From RPQJ01 sp035691185 (GTDB lineage Bacteria; Pseudomonadota; Gammaproteobacteria; Steroidobacterales; Steroidobacteraceae): a DNA stretch of 11,237 nucleotides. Under the pieces are notes generated by a model that was given only the letters and a program-made list of their open reading frames with translations, did not search any database and was not told where the DNA came from. The stretch lies in NCBI GenBank assembly GCA_035691185.1, contig DASSJN010000256.1, positions 1-11,237 of the forward strand, given 5' to 3'. The position numbers and the translations under genes are program-made. Shown piece after piece: positions 1 to 7,373 of the stretch (its first letter is position 1; every line of letters begins with the position of its first letter).

Positions 1-2
1 TC

Positions 3-404
3 CCGGTCGACATGACCACGCCGGACTGGCGCGATTACCTGCAGTTCTTCGGGATCGGCAGCGCCGTCGGCTCGATCTTCGCGCTGATCGTGTTCGCGGC
101 CGCGGCGTTCTCGCTGCCCATGCTGGTCGATCGGGACGTCGACCCGGTCACGGCCGTCGTCACGAGCGTCAACGCCGTGCTTCGCAACAAGCCGGCAATG
201 GCGGTGTGGGCCGCCATGATCGTGCTGGCGGTCGCGCCGGGCTTCGCGTTACTGCTGATCGGCCGCGAACGCGGTGCGCACTTCGCGCTCGCGATGGTGC
301 TGCTCGGCCTGACCCTGCCGATGATCGGCCACGCCACCTGGCACGGCTACCGCGCGGTGGTCGACGCCTCCGCCTGGCCGCGCAACGAGCACATCGACGC
401 CTGA
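3..404 (+). CDS. DUF2189 family integral membrane protein (5' truncated by window edge)
   Basis: This is the C-terminal half of a predicted inner-membrane protein of the DUF2189 family, whose function is unknown. The frame is open to the left edge of the window. The first Met (base 12) aligns with the middle of the family rather than its N-terminus, so the gene almost certainly starts upstream; family members are usually about 250 residues. Counting from that Met, three hydrophobic segments are visible at about 12-37, 62-84 and 92-110. The family-typical block FSLPMLVDRDVDPVTAV lies between the first two (33-49), and PMIGHATWHGYR (103-114) follows the last. The gene ends 10 bp before the end of the oppositely oriented zinc-ribbon gene, with no obvious terminator between them. 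The family assignment rests on recalled motif similarity. The truncation is visible directly. Confidence 0.85.
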   Translation, partial: PVDMTTPDWRDYLQFFGIGSAVGSIFALIVFAAAAFSLPMLVDRDVDPVTAVVTSVNAVLRNKPAMAVWAAMIVLAVAPGFALLLIGRERGAHFALAMVLLGLTLPMIGHATWHGYRAVVDASAWPRNEHIDA

Positions 405-414
405 GGAGCCGCTG

Positions 415-597
415 TTACCCGACGGTGCTCGCGGCGCCCTTGGATTCCACACGCCGGCGCGAGGCGGCCGCCCGGGGGAGGTTGCGCGGCGCGCGTGGGA
501 GTTTCCGCTTCGCCACGTAGTCCTTGCCGCAGTACCAGCAGGTCTCGGCGTCGGCGCGCAACGGCGTCGTCTGGCAGTGTGGGCAGCGCTGCTTCAT
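415..597 (-). CDS. Small zinc-ribbon protein, 60 aa
   Basis: A short cytoplasmic protein with a treble-clef/zinc-ribbon pattern at its N-terminus: CPHC at residues 5-8 and CWYCG at 20-24, two CxxC knuckles separated by 11 residues. The remainder (about 28-60) is basic and Ala/Pro/Arg-rich and looks disordered. The frame is open further upstream, but the start at 597 is chosen because GGGAGG lies 7 bases before this ATG and the zinc-binding pattern begins just after it. It is convergent with the DUF2189 gene. The most likely role is nucleic-acid or protein binding through one bound zinc, but no specific function can be read from the sequence. The structure call is sound; the partner and pathway are unknown. 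Confidence 0.75.
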   Translation of the reverse strand: MKQRCPHCQTTPLRADAETCWYCGKDYVAKRKLPRAPRNLPRAAASRRRVESKGAASTVG

Positions 598-847
598 CGT
601 GCGTCCTCCCGGCGGGGAAGGCCAATACTGCCTGTGGCGGCGCCCCGAGAAAGTCAGACGACGACTACATGCGCGCTGGAATTTCTGGAACAAGTCTCGT
701 TTGTGAAGGGTCGAGGGTGGAGAAAGCACATGGAGGCGGGACGCCTACGTCTTGCGTCCGAACGGCTCGGCTCGTACGGCGAATCCCACGTCCGGTTCGT
801 CCCGGTACGTGTTTTGCGCCATTGCGGCCTTCGGTACGTTCCTCCGC
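598..847. other. 250-bp gap without a convincing gene
   Basis: Several open frames cross this gap on both strands, but none has a start with a ribosome binding site or a protein-like composition. It holds the ribosome binding site of the leftward zinc-ribbon gene next to base 598. It also has a stretch at about 701-801 resembling RNA sequence found around group II intron reverse transcriptase genes (listed separately), and a direct repeat CGGTACGT at 803-810 and 832-839. Promoters for the two flanking divergent small genes should lie here, but I see no clear -35/-10 pair. Confidence 0.5.
701..801 (+). other. Possible relic of a group II intron-like RNA segment
   Basis: The end of this stretch contains CCCACGTCCGGTTCG (786-800), preceded by CTCGTACGG (773-781). 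A GTAyGG...CACGTnCGGTTC arrangement is typical of the structured RNA near the intron-encoded protein in bacterial group II introns. There is no reverse transcriptase frame, no recognisable domain V and no intron boundary, so at most this is a fragment. The identification is from recalled pattern only and could be coincidence or a different repeat family. Confidence 0.25.
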
Positions 848-1099
848 ATGGACACCGTCATCGCCATCGAACGGCTCCGCGACCGCGAGCACGCACTGCA
901 CGCCTACTGCCACCTCTGTGACCGCTGGAGAGTGCTGAACCTCGACCACATGCTGCGGCAGTGGCACGGGATGGCCTACGCGCCCCACGAAGTGCAGTGC
1001 TCCGCATGCGGGCAGATGGGCATCCTGAAAGTGAGGAAACGGTTTGCCCGGCGCGTCGAGCACGAACCCCCGGCCGTCGCGGGCTGGTCGCTCGCATAG
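848..1099 (+). CDS. Hypothetical protein with two CxxC pairs, 83 aa
   Basis: A small soluble protein with CHLC at residues 21-24 and CSAC at 51-54, a spacing fitting a single zinc-ribbon site with a 26-residue insertion. Between the pairs is a hydrophobic/aromatic stretch (WRVLNLDHMLRQWHG). After the second pair there is a basic segment (KVRKRFARR, 61-69). The frame continues upstream, but the segment before the Met at 848 overlaps the intron-like sequence and does not look like protein, so the later Met is chosen. No good Shine-Dalgarno sequence precedes it; TTCCTCCGC comes just before the ATG. The gene ends 4 bp before the stop of the convergent oxidoreductase gene. The family is not recognised. 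Zinc binding is inferred from the four cysteines. Confidence 0.6.
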   Translation: MDTVIAIERLRDREHALHAYCHLCDRWRVLNLDHMLRQWHGMAYAPHEVQCSACGQMGILKVRKRFARRVEHEPPAVAGWSLA

Positions 1100-1103
1100 C
1101 CCC

Positions 1104-2102
1104 TCAGCCGAGGGTGAGCACGAGCTTGCCGACGTGCGTGCTCGCCTCCATCACGCGGTGGGCTTCGGCAGCGCGTTCGAACGGGAACGCAGCGTGTATG
1201 ACCGGCGCGACGCGACCGGCGTCGAGCAGCGGCCAGACGCGCTGGCGAAGTTCCTCGGCGATCGCCGCCTTCTGTGCCTTCGTGCGTGGCCGCAGCGTCG
1301 AGCCCGTGATGACCAGGCGCTTGCGCATGACGAGGAACAGGTCGAGCCGGTCGACGATCGATCCCTCCTGGATCGACACCTCGACCAGCCGGCCGTCCGC
1401 CGCGAGGGATGCCAGGTTGCGCTCGAAGTAGGGCGCGCCGACGATGTCGAGCACCACGTCGACCCCGCGTCCGGCGGTCAACTCGGCGATGCGCACGGCG
1501 AAATCGTCCGTCCGGTAGTTGATCGCGGCCTCCGCGCCGAGCCGCACGCACGCCGCGCATTTGTCGTCGCTGCCGGCCGTCGCGTAGGCGCGAGCGTCGA
1601 AGGCCCGCGCGAGCTGGATGGCCGTCGTGCCGATGCCGCTCGTGCCACCGTGCACGAGCACGCTTTCACCGCGCGCGAGTCGCCCGTGGACGAACAGGTT
1701 GGCCCAGACGGTGAAGAACGTCTCCGGCAGCGCGGCCGCGCTCAACGCATCGAAGCCCTGGGGCCACGGCAGGCACTGGGTCGCGGGCACGACGCAGTAC
1801 TCGGCGTAGCCGCCGCCGTTCGTCAGCGCACAGACGCGACTCCCCACCGCGACGCCGGTGGCCTGGTCACCCGCGACCACGACTTCTCCGGCCACCTCCA
1901 GGCCGAGGATCGGGCTCGCGCCCGGCGGTGGCGGATACAGGCCCTTGCGCTGCGTCACGTCGGGACGGTTGACGCCGGCGGCGTGCACGCGAATCAGCAC
2001 CTCGTCGGCGCCGGGATGCGGCAACTCGGTCGTCGCGACCGCCAGCACGTCGGGGCCGCCCGGCGCGGTCGCGGCGATGTAACGCATCGTGGCAGGGAGC
2101 AT
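1104..2102 (-). CDS. NAD(P)H quinone oxidoreductase, zinc-independent MDR family (PIG3/TP53I3-like)
   Basis: A cytoplasmic medium-chain dehydrogenase/reductase of the quinone oxidoreductase branch, most like the PIG3 (TP53I3) group; these transfer a hydride from NADPH to quinones. The 332-residue length is normal. The N-terminal GroES-like domain contains GLEVAGEV at 67-74. The Rossmann domain opens with HGGTSGIGTTAIQLARA at 151-167, very close to the signature of PIG3-type enzymes. The cysteines and histidines that bind catalytic zinc in alcohol dehydrogenases are absent. Two starts compete: Met1 (2102) and Met6 (2087). Met6 begins MRYIAA, which resembles family N-termini, but neither has a strong Shine-Dalgarno sequence. 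The gene stands alone, 91 bp after the small unknown gene on the same strand. The physiological quinone cannot be told from sequence. Confidence 0.93.
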   Translation of the reverse strand: MLPATMRYIAATAPGGPDVLAVATTELPHPGADEVLIRVHAAGVNRPDVTQRKGLYPPPPGASPILGLEVAGEVVVAGDQATGVAVGSRVCALTNGGGYAEYCVVPATQCLPWPQGFDALSAAALPETFFTVWANLFVHGRLARGESVLVHGGTSGIGTTAIQLARAFDARAYATAGSDDKCAACVRLGAEAAINYRTDDFAVRIAELTAGRGVDVVLDIVGAPYFERNLASLAADGRLVEVSIQEGSIVDRLDLFLVMRKRLVITGSTLRPRTKAQKAAIAEELRQRVWPLLDAGRVAPVIHAAFPFERAAEAHRVMEASTHVGKLVLTLG

Positions 2103-2193
2103 CGTGTCGTCTGTTGCCTTGCGGAATGACGGAATCGCCGGCAGAGATACGTTTGACGGGCGCTTGGCGACGAACGCCAGACGGTGCGCGACT

Positions 2194-2475
2194 TCAGTCG
2201 TCCGTCACTTCGACCGGACGCAGCAGGACCCAGTGCATCGGCGCGTGCAGGCACCGTGCGAGCGCACAGCCGCCCAACCGGCGCGCCGCGCCGATCGCGC
2301 GGTACACCGTGCCGAACACGAGGGGCCTCGAGTCATCCCGGAGGCACAGCACCTCGGAGCCGTACTGTTCGAAGTACATCCAGCGCAGGGAAGCGTTCGG
2401 GCGGATGTCGGAAGCCATTCTGACGCGTATCCAGTGCTGAGGCCCGACACATTCTAGGACGGCCCGCGCGGGCAT
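2194..2475 (-). CDS. Hypothetical protein, 93 aa
   Basis: A small protein of unknown family. Its composition is protein-like, rich in Trp, Tyr, Phe and Val (for example SLRWMYFEQYGSEVLCL at 29-45), with a mostly hydrophobic C-terminal part ending WVLLRPVEVTDD. There is no signal peptide or transmembrane segment. The start at 2475 is favoured because GGAGG lies 4 bases upstream, the same spacing as in the next gene upstream. Met20 (2418) would give 74 residues but has no ribosome binding site. The Shine-Dalgarno sequence and start codon lie within a perfect 11-bp hairpin (2461-2493). The gene lies 108 bp downstream of the PxKF gene on the same strand and could be cotranscribed. It is probably real but could be a fortuitous frame. 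Confidence 0.5.
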   Translation of the reverse strand: MPARAVLECVGPQHWIRVRMASDIRPNASLRWMYFEQYGSEVLCLRDDSRPLVFGTVYRAIGAARRLGGCALARCLHAPMHWVLLRPVEVTDD

Positions 2476-2493
2476 GAGACCTCCGCGCGGGCC
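2461..2493 (-). promoter_or_regulatory. Perfect 11-bp hairpin enclosing a start codon
   Basis: GGCCCGCGCGG (2461-2471) and CCGCGCGGGCC (2483-2493) are exact reverse complements around an 11-base loop. Read on the minus strand, the start codon of the 93-residue gene lies in the loop (2473-2475) and its GGAGG spans the stem-loop junction. Neither side has a run of T, so it is not a typical intrinsic terminator. It may hide the ribosome binding site or act as a weak terminator or RNA-stabilising structure after the PxKF gene. The structure is seen; the role is inferred. Confidence 0.55.
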
Positions 2494-2583
2494 ACTTGCT
2501 CAAATGGTGACGCGGTCCCTGCCTTTCATTCGTCCGGCCGGGAACATGTCAAACGACGGGGTGCAGGTGATCCCGGTCCGCGA

Positions 2584-3417
2584 CTATCGAGAAAACCTGA
2601 AGGTCGCGACCGGATTGGTCGGGGTCGCATACGTATCCGGCAGGAACAACGCGACCGTCTTGCACGAGCCCAAGTAGTTCCGGTCGGTCTGCCAGTTGTA
2701 CTGGTAGTAACCGCCGCCGAGGTTCTCCAGCGCGACGCCGGCACCGGTCGCGTATTCGTCGATCGAGTCGACTGCCGTGGAGATGTCGGCGCAGGCCACG
2801 CCCGCAATCGCCAGATGGGCCGTCGTCAAGTCCATGATCGGGCCATCGGCGGTCTGTGCGTAGAACTTCAGCGGGATCACCTGGCCGGCCCTGGCCTCGT
2901 TGGTGGCCACCGACGGCGCGTCCACCGGCGGATAGAACCCTTCGACCGTGGCGGGGTCCGCTTCGGGAACCGACGCGGCGCAGCCGTTCTCGCTTCGCGA
3001 GAAACAGAACGCTCCCGAAAATGTGCCGCCCGAGCCGCCGGTGTCCTGCAAGTCCGAATACCGGAAATAGAACGTCGGCACGGCGCTGCCGGCCAACGCA
3101 CTCGTCGTGCCACTGACCGAACCGGAGGCTTGCGGGCCGATGAGTATGTCCGGCAGCCTGGCGCGGGGGTCGTCCGGCGCGCCTGAGCACTGCAGTCCAA
3201 CGATCGCCGTCGTGCCGCGTGACACGCGGACGGGGAGGCAGAACGGGAGACCAAAGTGGAAAGCGCTCGGCGTCGCGGCTTCGACGGACGTGCCGGTCAC
3301 CGAGAACGTCCCGACCAGATCGGTCGTCGTGTCGGTCGAGAACGTGACCGCTGCCTCTGCTGCGATCGGTCCGGCCAGCAGGCCCATTGCCAGCAATCCT
3401 GGAATCTTCGATGTCAT
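2584..3417 (-). CDS. Exported protein with C-terminal PxKF domain
   Basis: A 277-residue secreted or periplasmic protein of unknown function. Residues 1-22 form a Sec signal peptide: a Lys near the N-terminus, a hydrophobic core GLLAMGLLAGPIAA, and a likely cut after AEA. The middle region is Ser/Thr/Gly-rich with predicted beta character. The C-terminal part has the features of the PxKF domain: AGQVIPLKF at 177-185, then YYQYNWQTDRNYLGSC at 237-252 and the closing strand ATFRFSR. Such domains are found at the C-termini of exported, often repeat-containing proteins in proteobacteria and actinobacteria, and their role is unknown. Six cysteines remain after cleavage (60, 77, 138, 146, 209, 252), which could form disulfides. 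GGAGG sits 4 bases before the ATG. Its 168-bp leader carries three inverted repeats, suggesting separate regulation from phhB upstream. Confidence 0.85.
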   Translation of the reverse strand: MTSKIPGLLAMGLLAGPIAAEAAVTFSTDTTTDLVGTFSVTGTSVEAATPSAFHFGLPFCLPVRVSRGTTAIVGLQCSGAPDDPRARLPDILIGPQASGSVSGTTSALAGSAVPTFYFRYSDLQDTGGSGGTFSGAFCFSRSENGCAASVPEADPATVEGFYPPVDAPSVATNEARAGQVIPLKFYAQTADGPIMDLTTAHLAIAGVACADISTAVDSIDEYATGAGVALENLGGGYYQYNWQTDRNYLGSCKTVALFLPDTYATPTNPVATFRFSR

Positions 3418-3585
3418 ACGCCCTCCAATGATCGTGTGCGGTTTCGCGGGTTCGAAAATCAGGTCGACCGCACGATAGGTGTGCCGTGTATCGGCACGAC
3501 GTCACATTGGAGCGAAAGTGTTATCCGCATGTAACTGCGGCGCGCAGCGCGCGTGAATTGCGGCCAGGCGGAGTCGTTCGCGATG
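3418..3585 (-). promoter_or_regulatory. Leader region of the PxKF gene with three inverted repeats
   Basis: This intergenic stretch holds three inverted repeats. GTGCGGT (3436-3442) pairs with ACCGCAC (3467-3473) and extends outward past a two-base bulge with ATCG/CGAT. GTGCCG (3481-3486) pairs with CGGCAC (3492-3497) around a 5-base loop. CCGCA (3525-3529) pairs with TGCGG (3536-3540). It should contain the promoter of the PxKF gene, but I cannot point to a convincing -35/-10 pair. The repeats could be operator sites or a structured 5' untranslated region. Confidence 0.4.
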
Positions 3586-3898
3586 TCAGAGCGCGTCGAT
3601 CTTCGCCGCGCAGATGAAATCGTTTTCGGAGAGCCCGCCGATCGAATGCGTGGAAAACGCCAGCCGGCAATAGTTGTAGCCGGCCTCGAGGTCCGGGTGG
3701 TGGTCTTCGGCGTTCGCGATCCATGCAACGGCGTTGAGGAAGGCCATCGTCCGGTAGAAGTCCTTGAACCCGAACGCGCGTCGCAAGGACTTGCCGTCTT
3801 CCGAGATGCGCCAGGCCGGGTCGAGTTGCGCGAGCATCGCGACGGACTGCTCGTCCTGCAGGGGCGGCGTGCCCGACGGCAGCGCACGGCAGCGGCGG

Positions 3899-3918
<20 letters not shown>
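3586..3918 (-). CDS. phhB: 4a-hydroxytetrahydrobiopterin dehydratase (pterin-4a-carbinolamine dehydratase)
   Basis: A small cytoplasmic enzyme that dehydrates 4a-hydroxytetrahydrobiopterin to quinonoid dihydropterin, regenerating the cofactor of aromatic amino-acid hydroxylases; in bacteria it can also serve pterin/molybdopterin-related roles. The 110-residue length is typical. The family signature is intact: EDHHPD at 71-76 with the catalytic His pair 73/74 and Pro75, Tyr81, then STHSIGGLSENDF at 89-101, with His91 and Asp100. The start at 3918 lies inside the 3' end of ispG (20-bp overlap). AAGGAG is 8 bases upstream, so translation is probably coupled to ispG. No phenylalanine hydroxylase gene is in the window, so its partner is elsewhere or it works independently. 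The symbol could equally be pcd. Confidence 0.93.
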
Positions 3919-5167
<1,249 letters not shown>

Positions 5168-5198
5168 TGGGCGCTGCGCTCGAGGGAAACCCAGCAGT

Positions 5199-6962
5199 TT
5201 ACCGGGCGGCGGCCCCCGGCGGTGCCTTCGTCGCCGCGATCCAGCGGCGGACGTTGCCGGACAGCACGTCGAGCGGGACCGCCCCGCTGCCGAGCACGAC
5301 GTCGTGGAACGCGCGGATGTCGAACCGGCCGCCGAGCTGCTCGGTCGCCTCGCGTCGCAGCTCCTTGATCCTCAGTTCACCGATCTTGTACGCGAGGGCC
5401 TGGCCCGGGTTGCCGATGTAGCGGTCGATTTCGTTGACGATGTCGAGTTCGGTCTTGGCGGCGTTCGCCTTGAAGTAATCGATGGCCTGCTGCCGGCTCC
5501 AGCGCTTGTAGTGCAGGCCCGTGTCGACGACGAGACGGACTGCCCGCCACATCTCGTAGGTGAGCTGGCCGAACTTGTCGTAGGGGTCCTCGTAGAAGCC
5601 CATCTCCTGGCCGAGACTCTCCGCGTAGAGCCCCCAGCCTTCGACGAATGCAGTGGCTTCGAAGTCGCGTCGGAACTCGGGCAGCTCGCCGAGTTCCTGC
5701 GCGAGCGCGATCTGCAGGTGGTGCCCGGGCACGGCCTCGTGGATCGTCAGCACCGGGATCTCGTACCTGGGTCGCTCCTCGGGCCGGTACAGGTTGACGT
5801 AGTAGTAACCGGCGCGGCTGCCGTCCATCGCCGGCGCCTGGTAATAGGCCGTCGTCGTGTCGGGCGCGATCTGCTCGGCGATCGGTCGCACGCCGTAGGG
5901 CATGCGCGGCAGCTTGCCGAAATACTGCGGCAGCAGCGGGTCGACCCGCTTGGCCATCGCCTCGTATGCGACGAGCAGTTCCTTCGGGTCCGTGTAGCGG
6001 AACTTCGGGTCGGTGCGCAGGTAGTCGAGGAATTCCCCGAAGCTGCCCTCGAACCCCGTCCGCGCGATGACTGTCAGCATCTCGGCCCGGATGCGCGCAA
6101 CTTCGCGCAGCCCGATGTCGTGGATCTGGTCCGGTGTCAGCTCCGTCGTCGTGTAGAAACGCGCGAGCTGGGCATAGCGCGGCGTCCCGTTCGGCGTGTC
6201 CCAGAGGCCCACCGTCTCGCGGGACCGCGGCAGGTACTCGCCCTCGACATACTGCTTGAGACGCGTGTACGCCGGTACGATCTTCGCGCTGATCGCGGCC
6301 CGCGCGGCCGCCTGCAACCGGTCGCGCTCCGCCGCCGGGACCGAGTCAGGCATCCTGGCGAACACGGCGTAGAACGGGCTCTGCGTCGGGTCCGACACGA
6401 TCTGCCGGTCGATCTGCTTCGGCAGGCGCTGCAGCAGGACCTTCGGCGGCAGCAGGCGACGCTCGACGCCCTCGCGCATCAGCGCGATGTTCTGGTCGAC
6501 CACGCGATCGAGCGTATCCATGCGCCTCAGCCACTGCTCGTAATCGCGCACGCTCCGGAAAACGATCACTTCCGCCAGCCGATGCATCGAGGTGAGCCCG
6601 CTGCGCTGCGAGAGCGGCAGGTACTGCGAGCCGTATTCGTAGGTGTCGACGCTCGCCTGCGCCTGGCGGCGGAACAGGTCGCGGTTCAGGCGATCCTCGA
6701 CGGACAATTGCGCCGGGTCGATCCGGTCGAGCCAGGCCAGTGCGGCCTTGTCCGCCTCGTGGGAAGCCTTCAGCGCGGCGGGCGAATGGTCGGGCCACTC
6801 GGCGTTGTAGCGCTGGTCGCCGATGTAGGTGGCCCCGATGGGGTTCTCGCGCAACCCGCGTTCCCACTCGGCGTCGAACAACGCGTGCAGCTGCCGTGCG
6901 GCGGCTGTCCGATCGGCGGCCCGTGCCGTGGCTGGCTGGAGCAGCACCAGCGCCAGGAGCAT
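5199..6962 (-). CDS. DUF885 family exported metallohydrolase-like protein
   Basis: A 587-residue protein (from the Met at 6962) of the DUF885 family: mostly helical, usually exported, and thought to be zinc peptidase-like. The key motif is HEAVPGHH at residues 408-415, an HExxxGH arrangement. A second conserved acidic segment, AFVEGWGLYAE, follows at 438-448 and could supply a third metal ligand. No substrate is known. The N-terminus MLLALVLLQPATARA is a signal-peptide core and cleavage site without the usual basic start. The frame stays open upstream to 7265, with another Met at 7064 followed by repeat-derived sequence containing TRSVPIF. A longer start would add the missing positive residues (RSFRFGS), so the start is uncertain. 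Neither start has a clear ribosome binding site. ispG follows after 31 bp. Confidence 0.88.
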   Translation of the reverse strand: MLLALVLLQPATARAADRTAAARQLHALFDAEWERGLRENPIGATYIGDQRYNAEWPDHSPAALKASHEADKAALAWLDRIDPAQLSVEDRLNRDLFRRQAQASVDTYEYGSQYLPLSQRSGLTSMHRLAEVIVFRSVRDYEQWLRRMDTLDRVVDQNIALMREGVERRLLPPKVLLQRLPKQIDRQIVSDPTQSPFYAVFARMPDSVPAAERDRLQAAARAAISAKIVPAYTRLKQYVEGEYLPRSRETVGLWDTPNGTPRYAQLARFYTTTELTPDQIHDIGLREVARIRAEMLTVIARTGFEGSFGEFLDYLRTDPKFRYTDPKELLVAYEAMAKRVDPLLPQYFGKLPRMPYGVRPIAEQIAPDTTTAYYQAPAMDGSRAGYYYVNLYRPEERPRYEIPVLTIHEAVPGHHLQIALAQELGELPEFRRDFEATAFVEGWGLYAESLGQEMGFYEDPYDKFGQLTYEMWRAVRLVVDTGLHYKRWSRQQAIDYFKANAAKTELDIVNEIDRYIGNPGQALAYKIGELRIKELRREATEQLGGRFDIRAFHDVVLGSGAVPLDVLSGNVRRWIAATKAPPGAAAR

Positions 6963-6982
6963 CGACCCGAACCGGAACGAAC

Positions 6983-7070
6983 GGAAAATAGGGACACTCC
7001 GAGTTTTCGGGGAAATGGGGACACTCCTTGTTTCCGGACGCCCGAAAATAAGGAGTGTCCCCATTTTCCG
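6983..7070. repeat. Three-copy short interspersed repeat (REP-like), two copies forming a hairpin
   Basis: Three copies of a roughly 27-29-bp unit share the core GGGACACTCC: copy A at 6983-7010 (core 6991-7000) and copy B at 7011-7037 (core 7018-7027) in direct orientation, and copy C at 7042-7070 inverted (core GGAGTGTCCC, 7052-7061). B and C form a 28-bp stem (7010-7037 with 7042-7069) with a 4-base loop, one mismatch and two G:U pairs. This includes 14 perfect pairs between TGGGGACACTCCTT and AAGGAGTGTCCCCA. The arrangement of short repeat units, alternating in orientation near gene boundaries, is that of REP/BIME-type elements, which are often mobilised by REP-associated tyrosine transposases; none is encoded here. 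It covers the possible start codons of the DUF885 gene. Confidence 0.8.
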
Positions 7071-7074
7071 GGCG

Positions 7075-7105
7075 TTGGCAAGCCGGTGCGTTCGTGGAGT
7101 ACCAT
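7075..7105 (+). promoter_or_regulatory. Probable sigma-70-type promoter for the gcv operon
   Basis: TTGGCA (7075-7080) matches the -35 consensus in five of six positions. TACCAT (7100-7105) matches the -10 consensus in four of six, with a rather long 19-bp spacer. Transcription would begin near 7112, directly before the first paired base of the riboswitch leader (7113), which supports the placement. This is a visual prediction only. Confidence 0.4.
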
Positions 7106-7112
7106 TCGACCA

Positions 7113-7305
7113 CCCATCGCTAGGCCCGTCCGGAGAGAGGCTCGCTTCGAGCCCGCCGAAGGCGCAACCCCGCCCGGAAACGCTCAGGCAAACGTACGGC
7201 TGCGGCCTGATGGGCTCTGGAGAGCGGCCCGCGTGGGCCCACCGAAGGGGTGCGGCGCCCGGCACATGCCCGGCACTTGATCTCTCAGGTCAATGGACAG
7301 AGGGG
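7113..7305 (+). ncRNA. Tandem glycine riboswitch (two aptamers) upstream of gcvT
   Basis: Two glycine aptamers lie in series. Aptamer I (about 7126-7199) has GGAGAG at 7132-7137, GCCGAAGGCGCAA at 7155-7167 and CGCTCAGGCAAACG at 7181-7194, closed by CCGT/ACGG (7126-7129 with 7196-7199). Aptamer II (about 7215-7302) has GGAGAG at 7219-7224, ACCGAAGGGG at 7241-7250 and CTCTCAGG leading to GGACAGAG (7282-7302), closed by CTCTG/CAGAG (7215-7219 with 7298-7302). The leader also pairs with the linker: CCCATC (7113-7118) with GATGGG (7209-7214), and AGGC (7122-7125) with GCCT (7205-7208). This matches the leader-linker P0/kink-turn helix described for tandem glycine riboswitches. It senses glycine and should control the glycine cleavage genes that follow. 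A terminator comes directly after it. Confidence 0.96.
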
Positions 7306-7344
7306 CGGCGGGTCGTCACGGCGACCTGCCGCCCTTTTTCTTTT
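7303..7344 (+). terminator. Riboswitch-controlled intrinsic terminator
   Basis: GGGCGGCGGGTCG (7303-7315) pairs with CGACCTGCCGCCC (7322-7334) over 13 bp with one G:U pair and a 6-base loop. TTTTTCTTTT (7335-7344) follows. It lies between the last aptamer helix and gcvT, so it is the expression platform: read-through is needed for operon expression. In known gcv operons glycine binding allows read-through, and the same is assumed here, though the sequence does not show an obvious competing antiterminator. Confidence 0.93.
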
Positions 7345-7373
7345 GGCCGTGACTTAGCTCGAAGGGACGCCAC

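Noticed and set aside
1101..1114. CCCTC/GAGGG inverted repeat between the convergent genes as a bidirectional terminator
   Set aside because: Only 5-bp arms, overlapping the stop codon of the oxidoreductase gene, with no T-run on either strand.
1044..2129. 361-codon open frame on the + strand opposite the quinone oxidoreductase gene
   Set aside because: Shadow frame; the minus-strand product has clear MDR family motifs while this one does not.
2549..3505. 318-codon minus-strand frame overlapping the PxKF gene in another frame
   Set aside because: Arg/Gly/Asp-rich with no signal peptide or family motif; the 2584-3417 frame has a ribosome binding site, a signal peptide and a PxKF domain.
6983..7070. 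Hairpin of the repeat as an intrinsic terminator
   Set aside because: No T-run follows the stem on either strand, and it lies at a gene start between divergent genes rather than at a gene end.
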